A DNA stretch of 64,000 nt from Symbiodinium kawagutii (GCA_009767595.1 VSDK01013934.1:165267-229266), one strand, 5' to 3'. Counted from the stretch's first letter, positions 11,520 through 22,785 are shown. Made by a program: numbers and translations. The notes: generated from the sequence alone by a model not told the origin.

Positions 11520-11624
11520 GCCCCCTCCTTCCAGTTGCCTTTCTAGTACGTAACCAACCCTAAAAAACAATGGTAGAAACCAGCTGGTTACCTACGATTT
11601 CGAGGTAACTGGAAGGATAGGGAG
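11520..11624. mobile_element. Family C palindromic element
   Basis: Ends CTTCCAGTTGCC and GGTAACTGGAAG. The interior CCAACCCTAAAAAACAATGG is inverted relative to the copies at 28180 and 41381 and matches the orientation at 52653. Confidence 0.75.
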
Positions 11625-13378
11625 ATGTAACCAAAGCAAAATATCACGATGAAATCAAACACCAACATCACTCTGGCGCCACTAATGTCACCAGCCCTGT
11701 GGCCAAAGTTCGTTTGTTCGCCGCCGAAGAGGAACTCCACCGCCCGGCGGCGGTGGCTCAGGCCACTCAAATTGCCAGTGGCCTAGGAATCCAAGGGACA
11801 TGACGAATCAACTGTTGCAAAGTTAGTTGGGTTGTAACTAGCGTTTTTGCTTCAATCAATGTTCTGTAAATATATCGTTGGGTTGTGACCATAGATTCTT
11901 ATTACTTCGATGATGCTATCCTCATCCGTGGTTGGAACCTATTCTTTTCTGTAACGATTATCATTGGTGATGAATTTAATGATAGAAAATACGAATAAAA
12001 CCAATAATGATTAATCACCAACCAGAATTCGGAAAACAAAAGCGACCAAACATGGAGGCATAAGCAATCATAAGAGAATATGACCAGCAACTTATCATCT
12101 GCAACATGTCACCTGATAACCAGCACCAGCACCAGACAACCACCAGCCATGTGTCGAGCAGCGGGGCTCAACCAACAGCTCAACGATAAAAGGGACCATA
12201 CAGTAAGCGATGCCCGGCTGGAACATGCCTGCTGGAACATGGGCATTGATGTGATCAATCATCTATATAGCTGTAACTGCAATTCGGAACAGCAAATGGA
12301 TGATACTCAGGCCTGCCACTATCGCCAAGGTACATCTGAAACTGGCGTGGTGAAAAATGTTTCTTCACCGATGTCAAAGGAGCCCTCACCACTTGAACAA
12401 ATCAAAAAATGGTTGGATCCCTACAGTAGTCCTGCTTGCTGGTGGCATGCCCTTCACCCTTCATGGCACCGTATTTGGCAACTTACCTTCTCAACAGTGG
12501 GAAGCATCCCAATCCAACAAGAAACCAGGTGAGGATGGCATTCTTGAGACAACACCTTCAAGCTATGGTGTGCATCATACATCTTTGTATCCGTATATGG
12601 GCCGATCATAGGCTGTAGGTATGTGGCTACACAAACTTCACGAGTGAGAAGTCACCTAGAGGATGGCACTTGTCAAACAACACCTTCAAGTTATCGGGTT
12701 CCAAACCTACTGCTGCAGCCCATCCTGATGGTCAAGTCACATCGTCACTAAGGAAGCTCTGGATCTGGTTACTTCGCCGGGACGGAGTTGGTGGTAGGAA
12801 GGTGACCCAGTCCTAGCTTCAGCGGCGGGCAACAGGGAGGTGTGCGATGTAGGTATGGTTGAGAAGATGATCCCATCAAGGCCGTCACGGCACATGCTCA
12901 CCTAGAGATGGATCATCTATGATCATCTTATTTATCACCATAATGCAAGGGAAAGCCTGGGAAACATTCAGCATTCAAGAGAAAACCTGAGAAACATTGG
13001 GAAACCAGCTGCACAGGGAAACCAGCTTTCACCGGAGGGTAGGACCCATCGCGTCCACCGCTTGAAATCGCATGCATGTTGTTTCCTCCGAAGCATCTCC
13101 TCACAACAATGCTCCTATCACCCAATGAGCCTGGACAGGAGACACCTGTCAATAGAACGATTCCTTTATCATTCATCCTTGACTAATTTACCATTGAGAT
13201 TCCTTACCAAGAGATGACTGCTGCTGATCCGATTCAAACATCAGAGTTAATAAATCAAACCAAACCGGTATAAAAGGGCCCAACAGTTCATGCACCAACA
13301 TCTGATTTGGCACACGATTCATGATACATAGCTGGTGAATTACTCAGCCCCCTTTGAAGCAATGAAGCAACTCAGCAC
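11625..13378. other. No supportable gene
   Basis: A 150-codon plus-strand frame at 12080-12532 is open, but its composition (many Ser, Thr, His and Gln with no pattern) and lack of splice context make it an unlikely gene. Confidence 0.4.
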
Positions 13379-13450
13379 CTTTCGCCCGTCCTTGACCTTG
13401 ACCCCGTGCAGCACATGGGTGTCGTCCACAAACTTCATTCCAGCACGACG
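13379..13450 (-). CDS. Isolated internal exon, unknown family
   Basis: A 72-bp, 24-codon exon between acceptor CGCGGCCAG and donor CGAAAG|GTGCTGAG, phase 0 at both ends. It reads MKFVDDTHVLHGVKVKDGRK at its end, with almost every third codon position G or C, which is typical of dinoflagellate coding DNA and unlike the flanks. An in-frame stop just upstream of the acceptor supports the start. The D.THV..GV...DG pattern faintly recalls carotenoid-oxygenase-type strands, but that is too little for a family call. Confidence 0.5.
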
Positions 13451-13545
13451 CTGGCCGCGCGACCGGTGTCTTCACCGAAGGGTCTGCTGAAACACTTGCG
13501 TAATGAGCAGCATAAACTATATAGCCTCTAGCCTAGACTTACATG

Positions 13546-13578
<33 letters not shown>

Positions 13579-13646
13579 CGTGTGTGTATTTATATATATA
13601 AATACAAATTTAAATATAAATAATATATATATATGTGTGTGTGTGT
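13546..13646. repeat. TA/TG microsatellite
   Basis: Alternating TATATA and TGTGTG runs with no coding potential. Confidence 0.85.
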
Positions 13647-13894
13647 CATGCCTGCATTCATCATGAAACCAAACCGGTTATGATCGAAGTCATCCACGTA
13701 CACTTCTAGGAACATGTGCGTCTCTAGAGGCTAGACCTGTAGCCATACAACAGCGCAAAAGCATAAGAACAATTCAAACTAGCTCATTCAACCCTAGTGT
13801 TTTGCATTTAATTGTTTGTTTACATGAGTTTCTCCGATTGATCAACCCCATCGTCCCACCCACGGCCACAAGAGATGCGTCTGGAAACTACGAC

Positions 13895-13976
13895 AACGCC
13901 ACGACTTCCCTGGAGCCAACAAGGCCGCGCGCGACCAGGACCTCCCCACCAGGACCTTCGGGGGACCTCCCATGCC
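13895..13976 (-). CDS. Candidate internal exon, unknown
   Basis: An 82-bp segment between acceptor CATCCTCAG and a GTCGTAG donor. It reads HGRSPEGPGGEVLVARGLVG and then SREVVA. It is GC-rich with a good acceptor, but other frames are open and no family is visible. Confidence 0.3.
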
Positions 13977-14029
13977 CTGAGGATGAACATGTTCCACTCA
14001 GTGTGGATGAGTTTTGACGGCCAAAAAAT

Positions 14030-14133
14030 GGTGGTTTCTCAAGCCATTGGGGACCCAAAAAATGGTTGGTTTATTGCTACAAATGGTTTCCAGGAGATGA
14101 TTAGCGGGTACCCCTATGGCTTGAGAAACACCC
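14030..14133. mobile_element. Family B TIR element
   Basis: Left end GGTGGTTTCTCAAGCCATTG, right end CCTATGGCTTGAGAAACACC. The interior contains AAAAATGGTTGGTTTATT, as in the copy at 46652-46751. Confidence 0.7.
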
Positions 14134-15074
14134 AAATGATAGGAAGCGTAGGCAAACAGCTGGTAGACTCCATGTTCGACACTAAACTTTGAGTTGTTTG
14201 ATTCACGTGGGACCAAGCCTCCCTTCGACAGAAGCACCGACCGCAGGCAAAGACCTCGTGATTTTGGTTGGTCCCTGGCTGATGACCTCACTGCATCCCC
14301 TCCCAGGTGCTGGTCCCCGATCCCGGTAGCTGCCACCCAGTGGCCCACATATCGACGCTCGGGCTCACGTCCCCAAGCAAAGCTTCAGGACCTGGAAATG
14401 GCCGAGAATGGTGAACGTACATCATGTGAATAACTCTGCATATAAAATAGGGTCTATAAATATAAAAATATTCTACAGAATATTGTCTTTTATAATAGGG
14501 TTTATGTATGTTAGAACCACCACTTTACTAAATTTGGTGGTTTAACAAGTCATAGGGGGTACACTCCAATGATCATCCAGTTCATTGACCATTTGTCTAC
14601 CATTTGGTTAGACCCTCCTAGTAGCTCCTTAGTTCCCCCTTCAAAAGGCCCCTTAGAAGGCATATGGTTAACGAGTGTAGGTGATCAATGAGAGACATGC
14701 CAACAATCCACCAACTGTGAGTGCTGATGAGCTACCAGCTTTGAGCCGGGAAAACGACCTAAACGAGATGTTTGGACGTAGAAAGGTGGTGGTGAAGACC
14801 TTCTCTGGGACCTCAGCGATGTGGGTCAGCTAGTTCTGGCAGATATATAGCTATAGTTGAATGGCTTGGTAATCCAACTCAATCCAACTAATAGCTATAG
14901 GAGGCCTCACATAGTTCATGATCAAAGTAAAATGGAATCCGATTGGCGTCTGCAAACAGTCCCGGCTGATGCCGCAAAGTCCCTTCCAACAAAGTCTATC
15001 CGTGCTAGACAAAATCGAGGTAGTCGCTTCAAAATGAAAATGTTGTTGCATGCTAATCCTCTCTGGTAAAGAAC

Positions 15075-15166
15075 CTGGCAATGGAAAACACACCATTCCT
15101 TGATGGTGTCCCAGGGTTCCACTATAAATACCGTGCTTTTCCATTGCTATATTGAATTACCAGGAG
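15075..15166. mobile_element. Family D TIR-like element
   Basis: Begins CCTGGCAATGGAAAA and ends TTTTCCATTGCTATATTG, an imperfect inverted repeat. The same ends occur near 23101-23156, 37000 and 45488-45698. Confidence 0.5.
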
Positions 15167-15189
15167 TGTGAGTCTGATTAAGTCTGCAC

Positions 15190-15291
15190 CTTGGGACTCG
15201 GCTTGGCCACTTGGAAGACACCCGTGACTGTACGCCGAGATCAGCTTGTCCGCGGTGCTTCCCGGTGGGTCCATGAAAGTACCCCGAGGTA
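15190..15291 (-). CDS. Candidate internal exon, unknown
   Basis: A 102-bp exon between acceptor GCCAATAG and donor CCCAAG|GTGCAG. It reads PRGTFMDPPGSTADKLISAY and then SHGCLPSGQAESQ with GC-rich third positions. It lies 650 bp below the stop of the UBC-like gene and is therefore probably part of the next gene on the strand. No family recognised. Confidence 0.4.
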
Positions 15292-15936
15292 CTATTGGCT
15301 GGCTATACCCCTATCCCCGCCCCTGATAGTCGTAGCCCGCCGTAATCCCTCAAGAAAATACTGGTCACTACAAGAACCACAATAGCAACATCACAGTTCT
15401 GTGGACCAACCTGGGTGGCAACCCATGGGCACTAAAGCCTATCAGGTGGTTTGCTGGCAACATGTCACGAACCAGGTGACGGCATCAAGTTCAACATCAG
15501 CGTCCAATGATTTTCACATGGTAGCAGCACGATGCACTGCATGCGCTGCCTGTGTTCAAACAGCACACAGGCCTTCCTGGTTTCCTGCAGCCCATGCACT
15601 GAGCCCACAAAGAACCACCCGCATGAGGGATTGATGCTTCGTGGGCAAAACATGAGTGATGAATTACTAGAATCTTAGAAGCCAGTTTCTGCAATGATGT
15701 GCTATTGAATTTGATCTAATTTGGTAGCAAACCACGGTATACCAATTAAGAATTCCCTGTTCGCTTCTCATCGCGTTGAATATGTCTCATGGTTGAGATT
15801 TGACATGACTTGGTATGACAGGGATCTCTTTCTCCATCGCGGTGCCCCCCAAGCACATTCCCTGTTTTAAAACATCCAGCATTAGATCTGCTGCACCATG
15901 CCCACCATGGCTTTGTGATGAGTCAGTGAAACTTCT

Positions 15937-17030
15937 TCAATGCTTGAAAAGTACCGAGCCAACGCTCTGATACCGTAGATCCTCAGAAAGGCAAGTGCCC
16001 TCTGGCAGGACGATCTTCCATGAACTGCCTGTCTCCTTCAGCGGGATCTGTTCCTGAATCTTCCTTTCCAAATCCTCCATGGCCTTGTGTGAGTCAATCT
16101 GGATTTCTCCCAACTGCGTGCCAGCCAAGGAAGTGCACTGGATGCATATCATCCCTGGCTCTGTAGAAGCCGTGGTGATACACAGCGGGGCCACACCCTT
16201 TTCGGTAAAGAATCGTGCCCTGGCACTCCGCTCCCACCGTGCAACGCTGTCATTGAACTCCTCACAGGCAGCACCATTCACTCCGCAGAAGCACATGTCG
16301 TTACTACTGCCGCGGGGAACCGCTTTCATGGGTTCGTGAGGGTTGGGGTTCTCAAGCGCTACATGAACGAAGGAGAGACAGGTCAAGATGGTGAAGTGGG
16401 GTGCCCACCTCTGGCTGATGCCGCACATGCAAAATTGGCCCGAAGACTCAAAAAGAGGGTGATACACGANNNNNNNNNNNNNNNNNNNNNNNNNNNNNNN
16501 NNNNNNNNNNACACGACGCCGCTTTTGCTTTGGCCAAGCACTGGAGGGCTTTGGCTTTCAAAGGAGCACAGGGTTATGACCTCCACCTCACCTTGACCCT
16601 CTTCGTCATCACGACTCTCCCATTCATGAATCCACCGTACGGAAATCTCACCATTTGCTGTGCCAGTCACTGTACCTACCTGACGCTGCCCTGAGGTGGA
16701 CTTGGGTGGAACCATGTAAATATGCCAGCCCGGCTGAACTTCCGCAAAGGTGACCGGGAAACCGGCAAATTGAGGCCTGAGGTTGGGAGGCTTGAAGGGA
16801 TAATCCCTCGGAAAGCGGATCGAATACACCAAGGAAGCACCTCTCAAAGGCCCCCGTGGCACCTGCAATTCGGCTTCCCACTCGAAGTAATTCAATTCCT
16901 CGCCATCCATGGGCAAACGGAGTCTCCACAGAGATCGTTCTTCCTCGAAAGAGCCGAAGGCTTGCATGGGAGCATTTGGACTGTTCTCATCCCAGCACCG
17001 CCACTCACCCTTTAGGCGTCTAACGGCCAT
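15937..17030 (-). CDS. UBC (E2)-like protein with ubiquitin-like C-terminus, two exons
   Basis: Model: exon 1 is 17030-16592, the intron is 16591-16359 (donor CAAG|GTGAGG, acceptor TTCATGTAG) and exon 2 is 16358-15937; phases match and give 286 residues. The start is the ATG at 17030-17028 (MAVRRLKGEWRCW), where E2 domains usually begin, with AG dinucleotides upstream for trans-splicing. The frame is open further upstream (WLREVLERLRSAKV), so a longer N-terminus is possible. Residues about 1-90 match the ubiquitin-conjugating fold, notably FEWEAELQVPRGP and VYSIRFPRDYPFKPP. I see neither the HPN motif nor the active-site Cys region after it; instead a VGTVTGTANGEISVRW segment follows. Exon 2 ends in a ubiquitin-like stretch (GEIQIDSHKAMEDLERKIQE, then WKIVLPEGTCLSED). 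The protein is probably a non-catalytic or highly divergent E2-like protein. Fold confidence is high, activity unknown. Confidence 0.7.
16470..16510. other. Assembly gap (41 N)
   Basis: A run of N inside the predicted intron. Both flanks carry ACACGA (GATACACGA before, ACACGACGCC after), suggesting a collapsed or unjoined repeat rather than random loss. Confidence 0.95.
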
Positions 17031-17163
17031 GACGCAAGCTGCGGAAGTACCAGTGACTGCAAGGGGCGTAACTTTAGCCGAGCGAAGGCGTTCGAGCACC
17101 TCTCTCAACCAGCCAGAGAAGTCATGATAGATCAATGTAAATACGAGATGATACGAGATGTTT

Positions 17164-17382
17164 TGGGCCCCTAGATAAGTGAGTTGCTTTATATCTAAGG
17201 GCAACTACGAGCTATCGAAAAACAAAATAGAAACATATCTATAGGAGGTAAGAAAACTATGGAATAATAGTTATTTATGAATATGGACTACCAGTTACAG
17301 CAAAAATAAATATAGTTAAATATAGTTAAATGTCTCAAGCTACCTTAAAATTTAGACAACTTGGAACTAGGGGGCCTACCTT
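17164..17382. mobile_element. Family E (subtype 1) element, long copy
   Basis: Ends GGGCCCCTAG and AGGGGGCCTACCTTG are inverted. It lies just upstream of the UBC-like gene start and has a longer AT-rich interior than other copies. Confidence 0.55.
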
Positions 17383-17669
17383 GTCACCATGAGCAGGTTC
17401 ACCTCCCCCCACCCCGCCCTGCCCAGTGCTGCAGCCAGGAGACTTAAAAACGGCCCAGTTCCGCACCAGCTTTTGGCAATGAGGCGGTCAGGTCTAAAGC
17501 ACATGGTCCTTAAGCGCCAGCGAAATCATGGGGGAGACTGTAACCGACTGGTGGTTGAACCAAGCCCTATCAATTGACTTTATAATATTGAGCATTATTG
17601 GGTTATCTTTTTTAACCCATTGATGAAAGGAGTTAACAATGGATAATCCTTAACAACCATCAAATATGT

Positions 17670-17770
17670 CTGGCTGGTGGTTAAACCACCCCTTTAAAAA
17701 TATGCTAGTCAACCAACCAACCATTTGGGAATACATTTGTAAAATTAATAAATGTTTGAAACCACCAACA
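17670..17770. mobile_element. Family A TIR element
   Basis: CTGGCTGGTGGTTAAACCAC, a GCTAGTCAACCAACC core and GAAACCACCAACAAG. Confidence 0.65.
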
Positions 17771-18430
17771 AGGTAGCAACATAAAAGAACAAGAGGATTG
17801 AGTTGGTAGCATCTGTACTATGAGATGCAGTAGTTGGATATGTCAACTGGGTTGGATTTGTTTTAGTCACCATATACAAATCTTTTTGATTCTGTGATAC
17901 TGCAATGAAATATTGTACGGTTACCAATGGGGAAATCAATGTCCATAGGCAGGGAAGAAGGCCATCAACCAAATGGTCGCAAGGGCGGTCACCAATTTTT
18001 GAGGTATGCTGGGCACTTGCGCGCATGGAACTGGACCCCCCACCTGTCTTACCAAGTCGAACCAAAGTACCATGGAATATAACCAGAAACAATTCAGTAA
18101 AGTGATAGAGGAAGGGCAGCAAAGGTTTGTAATTCGGCATGCTGCGACCGCTTCATGGCTCAAAGGATGCATTAGCATTCGGGCTCCAACCTGATCTGCT
18201 TCAAGCTGTAAAGCATATCAGCTCTTGTTGCACCGCACGCGTTCAGCATGTTTCTCTGATAGCTGGTATTCCAACTATAGAGCCCACAGGTTGAAACTGT
18301 CGAGCAGCTTGGGTGCCAGGCCTTTAATAGTGTGACAATGGCAATAGTTCGCGCACGTGCTGCCGTGCCAGTGTCAATGGGCGACAATCAATTCGATCAT
18401 GTGATTTCAATTTTGATCAACCGTGATCTA

Positions 18431-18598
18431 CCTAGAGAACCGAAAACCTATAAAATTATAGGTTCTTAAAAAAAACAGGTTTTTCCCGAAAAAACCAGGT
18501 TTTTCCAAAACATAGGTTTTTCACAATGTTGGCAAAATTCAATCTTGCCATCAAGGGTCATCCAGGCATATGATATGTAGGTTTTCGGTTCTCTAGGT
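18431..18598. mobile_element. Family I element with perfect 19-bp TIRs
   Basis: CCTAGAGAACCGAAAACCT at the left is the exact inverse of AGGTTTTCGGTTCTCTAGG at the right. The interior repeats CAGGTTTTTCC several times. A related but divergent element is at 21770-21876. Confidence 0.8.
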
Positions 18599-19529
18599 TG
18601 ATATCATTGTACTTAATCCTCAGACACACAATGATTTTGACACATCAGCGCTCAAAGTTGCATCTTTCAAGCAAGCATGTACCATCAATGTATATACACA
18701 CGCGATTGTGGCAAACCTTTCATTGTAGAAAGCCACCTGCAGTCCAATGTTTCCAAGAAGACTGTAGTGACCGCTCGAACACCCAAACAATGGCTTGATT
18801 TGGATGGACCTTCCGCGCTAAACAAGACCTCCTCCCCACATAAATCTGCAGAGATTTGCACCCCATGCACCATGGGGTTGAACACCAACAGGCTTGTAGA
18901 GTGAGCTAGCTCATTAGGGTACTGCAACTCCAAACCCTGGAAGAAGTCGCTGCTAGCAAGTGTTTGCTCATACCACAGGCTACAACGGAAGGTTTCTATC
19001 CACAAAGATTTCTATGGAACCAGCTGTACCCATAAAATATTGCAGTTGCCCCATGATGATTAAACTTGACAGCAAAAACAGTTGCAGTATTGCAGTGATA
19101 GCTTGATGAACCTGTGCAATGCACTTTTCCCTTGAACGCTGCCAAATCGAGTTGAAAAACTCGCTATGTGGGACCTTTCGCCGTGGGGTCAAAAACATCA
19201 AAAAACCCATAATATCCCCGTCTGGTTCCCAATTCAGTCTCAAAACAGGAATTTTAATTGGATAGAATTCCTGAGCTGACCCCAAAACTCCCCGAAATTT
19301 GGGAAGCTAAAAAGTGGGCCTGAGGTTTTTGAGATTGATAAATTTGGGGCTTGACCCTGAAATTCAGCCTGGTTCGGAGGTGTGTCAACTGGATGAAATG
19401 GCTAGACCGAAGGTGTCAACAGCACTCGCCGTCAAGAGATGCCTCATGAATAAAATGGGGTGGCCAAAGGTAGAACCTGAAATTTTGGCCACACGATGAT
19501 CCGGCACATGTTCCGGTAGAGCCGCCATT
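18599..19529. other. No supportable gene
   Basis: Open frames at 18598-19005 on both strands lack splice context and coding bias. 19290-19495 resembles the degenerate repeat-like text at 20580-20760 (GGGCCTGAGG, AAATGGGGTGGCC). Confidence 0.4.
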
Positions 19530-20330
19530 AATGGAAACCTTCAGCACCAGTGCCCCACAATAGGAACCTCAGACCTGTGGATTTTATCCTGGGCGCTTTC
19601 CTGTTTTCAAGTTGGGATCCTTCTGAACCAGCGCCCCTTGGAAACCTTTTTGAAGCCAGTACCCCACCTCCTCAGACCTGTCGATTTTATCCTGGACGCT
19701 TTCCTGCATTCAAGCTGAAATCCTTCTGAACCAGTGCCCCACAAGAGGAACCTCAGACCTGTGGATCTTAGCGCCCCATCCATGGGAACCTCAGACCTGT
19801 GGATTCTATCCCGCACGCTTTCCTGCATTCAAGTTGGAATCCTTTGGAACCAGTGCCCCTAAAACGGTCTCTATCTGCAACATTTTCTCTGACCTTTTGA
19901 TGACCAAATGGTTTCCACTAAAACGGTCTCTATCTGCAACATTTTCTCTGACACCTTTTGATGACCAAATGGTTTCCACTAAAACGGTCTCTATCTGCAA
20001 CATTTTCTCTGACAACTTTTGATGACCAAATATGAATCAGTGCCCCTGGGAAACCTTCTGAACCCAGTGCCCCAAAATAGGAACCTCAGACCTGTGGATT
20101 CTATCCTGGACGCTTTTCTGCATTCAAGCTGGAATCCTTCTGAACCAGTGCCCCTTGGAAACCTTCTGAACCGGTGCTCCGCAACCTCAGACCTGTGGAT
20201 TCTATCCCGGACGCTTTCCTGCATTCAAGTTGGAATCCTTCTGAACCAGTCCCCTTGGAAACCTTTCTGAACCCAGTGCCTCGGCATAGGAACCTCCAAA
20301 CGGTTTAGCACAGGAACATTTTCTCCAAAA
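19530..20330 (+). repeat. Degenerate tandem array
   Basis: Blocks such as GGAACCTCAGACCTGTGGAT, CTTTCCTGCATTCAAG and TTCTGAACCAGTGCCCC recur in shuffled order at least five times. A separate near-perfect array is nested within it at 19861-20030. All open frames here are read through repeat. Confidence 0.85.
19861..20030 (+). repeat. Three-copy tandem repeat, unit about 60 bp
   Basis: Units start at 19861, 19920 and 19981 with AAAACGGTCTCTATCTGCAA and continue through TTTTGATGACCAAAT. They differ only by 1-3 inserted bases around TCTGAC. Confidence 0.9.
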
Positions 20331-20928
20331 CGGTTTCCACGAAAACGGTTTTGAAGAAAAAACTAAGTCGGCGACCAAACCAGAAAACTGCACTGATAAA
20401 TGCTGACACGCCTTCTGCGCCCCCAGTTGTGATGGCATACGTTTTCTTTCTCACCGGAACCATCTAGCATAGATCAAAGTTGGGCACACTCACTTTTAAT
20501 AATGGCACTTCGAGCAACAAGTGGGCTGAAAACTTCAGCGCGGGAAGGCAAATAATTCTTGGTTCACACCTCCCCCCCAATTTGATCCAGGAGCCTCAGA
20601 CGGGGATCGCCCGGGAATGAAATGAATAGGCCTAAGGTACTTAACTTTTTGGGCCACGGAAAATCGCACGAAAATAAAATGGCATGGCGCAAGGTATTTA
20701 TGTTTGCGGTACAAAAAGGCGCTGCATGGATAAATTGGGAGGGCTTGAGGTGTAAACTGTAAGGCTGTATACATGGGTACCCCAAGAATGAATTTCCATG
20801 ACTTGACCTACAAGCCAGCTGATGCCATTTGGCAAAATATCATCCGCATGATGTTTGCACCATGTCCCCTGGCTGAATTTTTGGGCCACAGCCACCCCAT
20901 TTCAGCCAGGGGCACCAGACCGGGATCC

Positions 20929-21075
20929 ATAATTTAATTACGGGTTTTTACGGCTTAATTACGGGTTTTTTACGGGTTAATTACGGGTTCTTAAAAACCT
21001 GGTTTTTTCCGGTTCCCCCGAGTTACGGGTTAATTACGGGTTTTTACGGGTTAAATACGGGTTTCTTTTTAAACC
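20929..21075 (+). repeat. TTAATTACGGGTTTT repeat block
   Basis: At least six copies of TTAATTACGGG or TTTACGGG, interrupted by CCTGGTTTTTTCCGG, which resembles the interior of family I. Confidence 0.8.
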
Positions 21076-21453
21076 TCTATTTTTCAACTATTTTTTTCGA
21101 AAATCACGTTAGATGGCATGAAGGGACGAATTATAGGCTGAAAATCCCCGAATTGTTGCAAAAAGAAAGCTCCAGGCTACTTTGGCTTGGGGGCCAAGTG
21201 CTTCCATTCAACAGGTCAAGCGCATGTTTTGGGTAGAGTGAGCTTCCCTGCTGATCAGGCCAAAGGTGAAAGCGGTATAAAGCGGTCAGTCATGGTTGGT
21301 TATGTAATATGATTGGCTAACATGGTTGGTTGGTTTATATAAGTGTGGTTAACATAGGTGGCTCAAACCAGAGACCCAAAACTGACCATAAAGGGAGAAA
21401 CCATTCAACAAGCAAACAAGTTAACATAGCAAACAACAAATAACAAAAGGGGG

Positions 21454-21595
21454 CATCATCCAACAAATAAAGAATTACACCAACGAATGTCAACTAACAT
21501 GTAACCGAAAAGGTCATCATCCAACAAATAGCCAGTTACACCAACACATTGCAACCAACAAATAACCGGAAAGGGACACCATCCACTAAATGAAT
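21454..21595 (+). repeat. Tandem repeat, unit 61 bp
   Basis: CATCATCCAACAAATA at 21454 and 21515 and CACCATCCACTAAATG at 21576 begin successive copies, each with a TTACACCAAC segment in between. Confidence 0.75.
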
Positions 21596-21769
21596 AAAGA
21601 GATCAACATAGTGACCAAAATTGGAAACAGGGGCATCAACAAGTAAGTAAACACGCTATTCAACCCAAAGAACTTAGAACCCATAAATTAATCATCAAGT
21701 CCATTAAGATATAGCAACAAAGCGGTCATCCAAACCCACTAAGTAACATACCTAGAAATATCAGGGTTT

Positions 21770-21876
21770 AAGAACCTGTCTTTTGGAAAAACCAGGTTTT
21801 TTCCGGTGATCATGGTAAAAACCAGGTTTTTCCCTAAGAACCTGTAATTTTATGGGTTCTAGGTTCTTTAGGTACC
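21770..21876. mobile_element. Family I-related element
   Basis: TAAGAACCTGT ends in inverted orientation enclose two AAAACCAGGTTTTT segments. The right end has GGTTCTAGGTTCTTTAGG. Confidence 0.5.
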
Positions 21877-22346
21877 ATTGATAGCAACCATTGATGATAA
21901 CTCGTTCGGTTGCTGCTTGATAAGCCATCCCGAAACTCTTCGTCAATCAGCCATCCAGAAATATCAAGGAAAATCAAACATGCTTAAAACCACCCACTCT
22001 ACCATCGATGGAAACCATTCATAGTAACCTATTGATAGCAAACCATGATCTACCATCGACACATTGATCACCATTGAGACTTTCATGATGCGTGTGTTGA
22101 TCCTCAAGGTCCCAGGAGACTCAGAACTCCCACTGGGGCCCACGTGCTTGGGACCTGTTGGGGATCAACGCAGCTGCTTGGAGCCCACTGGTTGGCGACA
22201 AGGAGACTCTGTGGGTGTAGGTACCCATAGGGACCCCCCAGCTATCATCCTATGCGTAAGTCATCTGTGGCAATAAGCCATCAATTTTTGGAATGTATAA
22301 ATAGATACAGATTAAGAAACGGAAACAAAACATCTAACAGAAACAT

Positions 22347-22509
22347 CTAGTTAAATGCTTGATATGGCCATGTTTCCGGATCCCTAAAGGCCTTCATTGT
22401 CTTATGCCTTGTTAACAAGTACACAATCCCAGCAAAGCACAGCAAAGCAGCCACCCCAAATATCAGGCGCAAGTATTTCACAAAAGGTGTCTGCCATCTG
22501 AAGTCATGC
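22347..22509 (-). CDS. Terminal exon with transmembrane anchor
   Basis: A 163-bp exon after acceptor TGTATTTTCCAG, ending in a TAG stop at 22347-22349. It encodes 53 residues: a short lead-in (HDFRWQTPFVKYLR), a hydrophobic segment LIFGVAALLCFAGIVYLL long enough to span a membrane, a basic stop-transfer patch (TRHKTMK) and a short tail ending WPYQAFN. The arrangement is that of a single-pass protein with its C-terminus in the cytosol. The exon enters in phase 2. Whether it closes the kinase-like gene upstream (last seen exon 23168-23249, leaving in phase 1) or another gene is unknown; at least one exon is missing between them. Confidence 0.7.
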
Positions 22510-22540
22510 CTGGAAAATACAAGCAAGTGCGGAAAAAAGT

Positions 22541-22785
22541 ATATATATATATTTATATTGATATACAGTACCAGTCTACACGTGCATCTGCACATGCCAA
22601 CATCAATTGCACATGTCTGGGTATACTGCGTATCAATCAATGCCCGCACATAGCCAAATGGAGCGCACGCACAATCTCTCACGCACACATATTCATACAT
22701 ATCACATTGGCACCTTCTACTTTTAACCAATGGACATGCACACATTCACACACACACACACACACACTCTCTCTCTCTCTCTCGC
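22541..22785. repeat. Microsatellites: (TA)n, then (CA)n(CT)n
   Basis: A TATATATATATAT run at 22541, and ACACACACACACAC followed by TCTCTCTCTCTCTC at 22748-22785. Confidence 0.85.

Noticed and set aside
12080-12532. 150-codon plus frame
   Set aside because: No domain, no splice context, no third-position bias; compatible with chance.
20535-20785. Minus frames with repeated FI..RF / IHFIPG text
   Set aside because: They read through a degenerate nucleotide repeat (TGGGCCACGGAAAAT, AATAAAATGGCATGG), not a gene.
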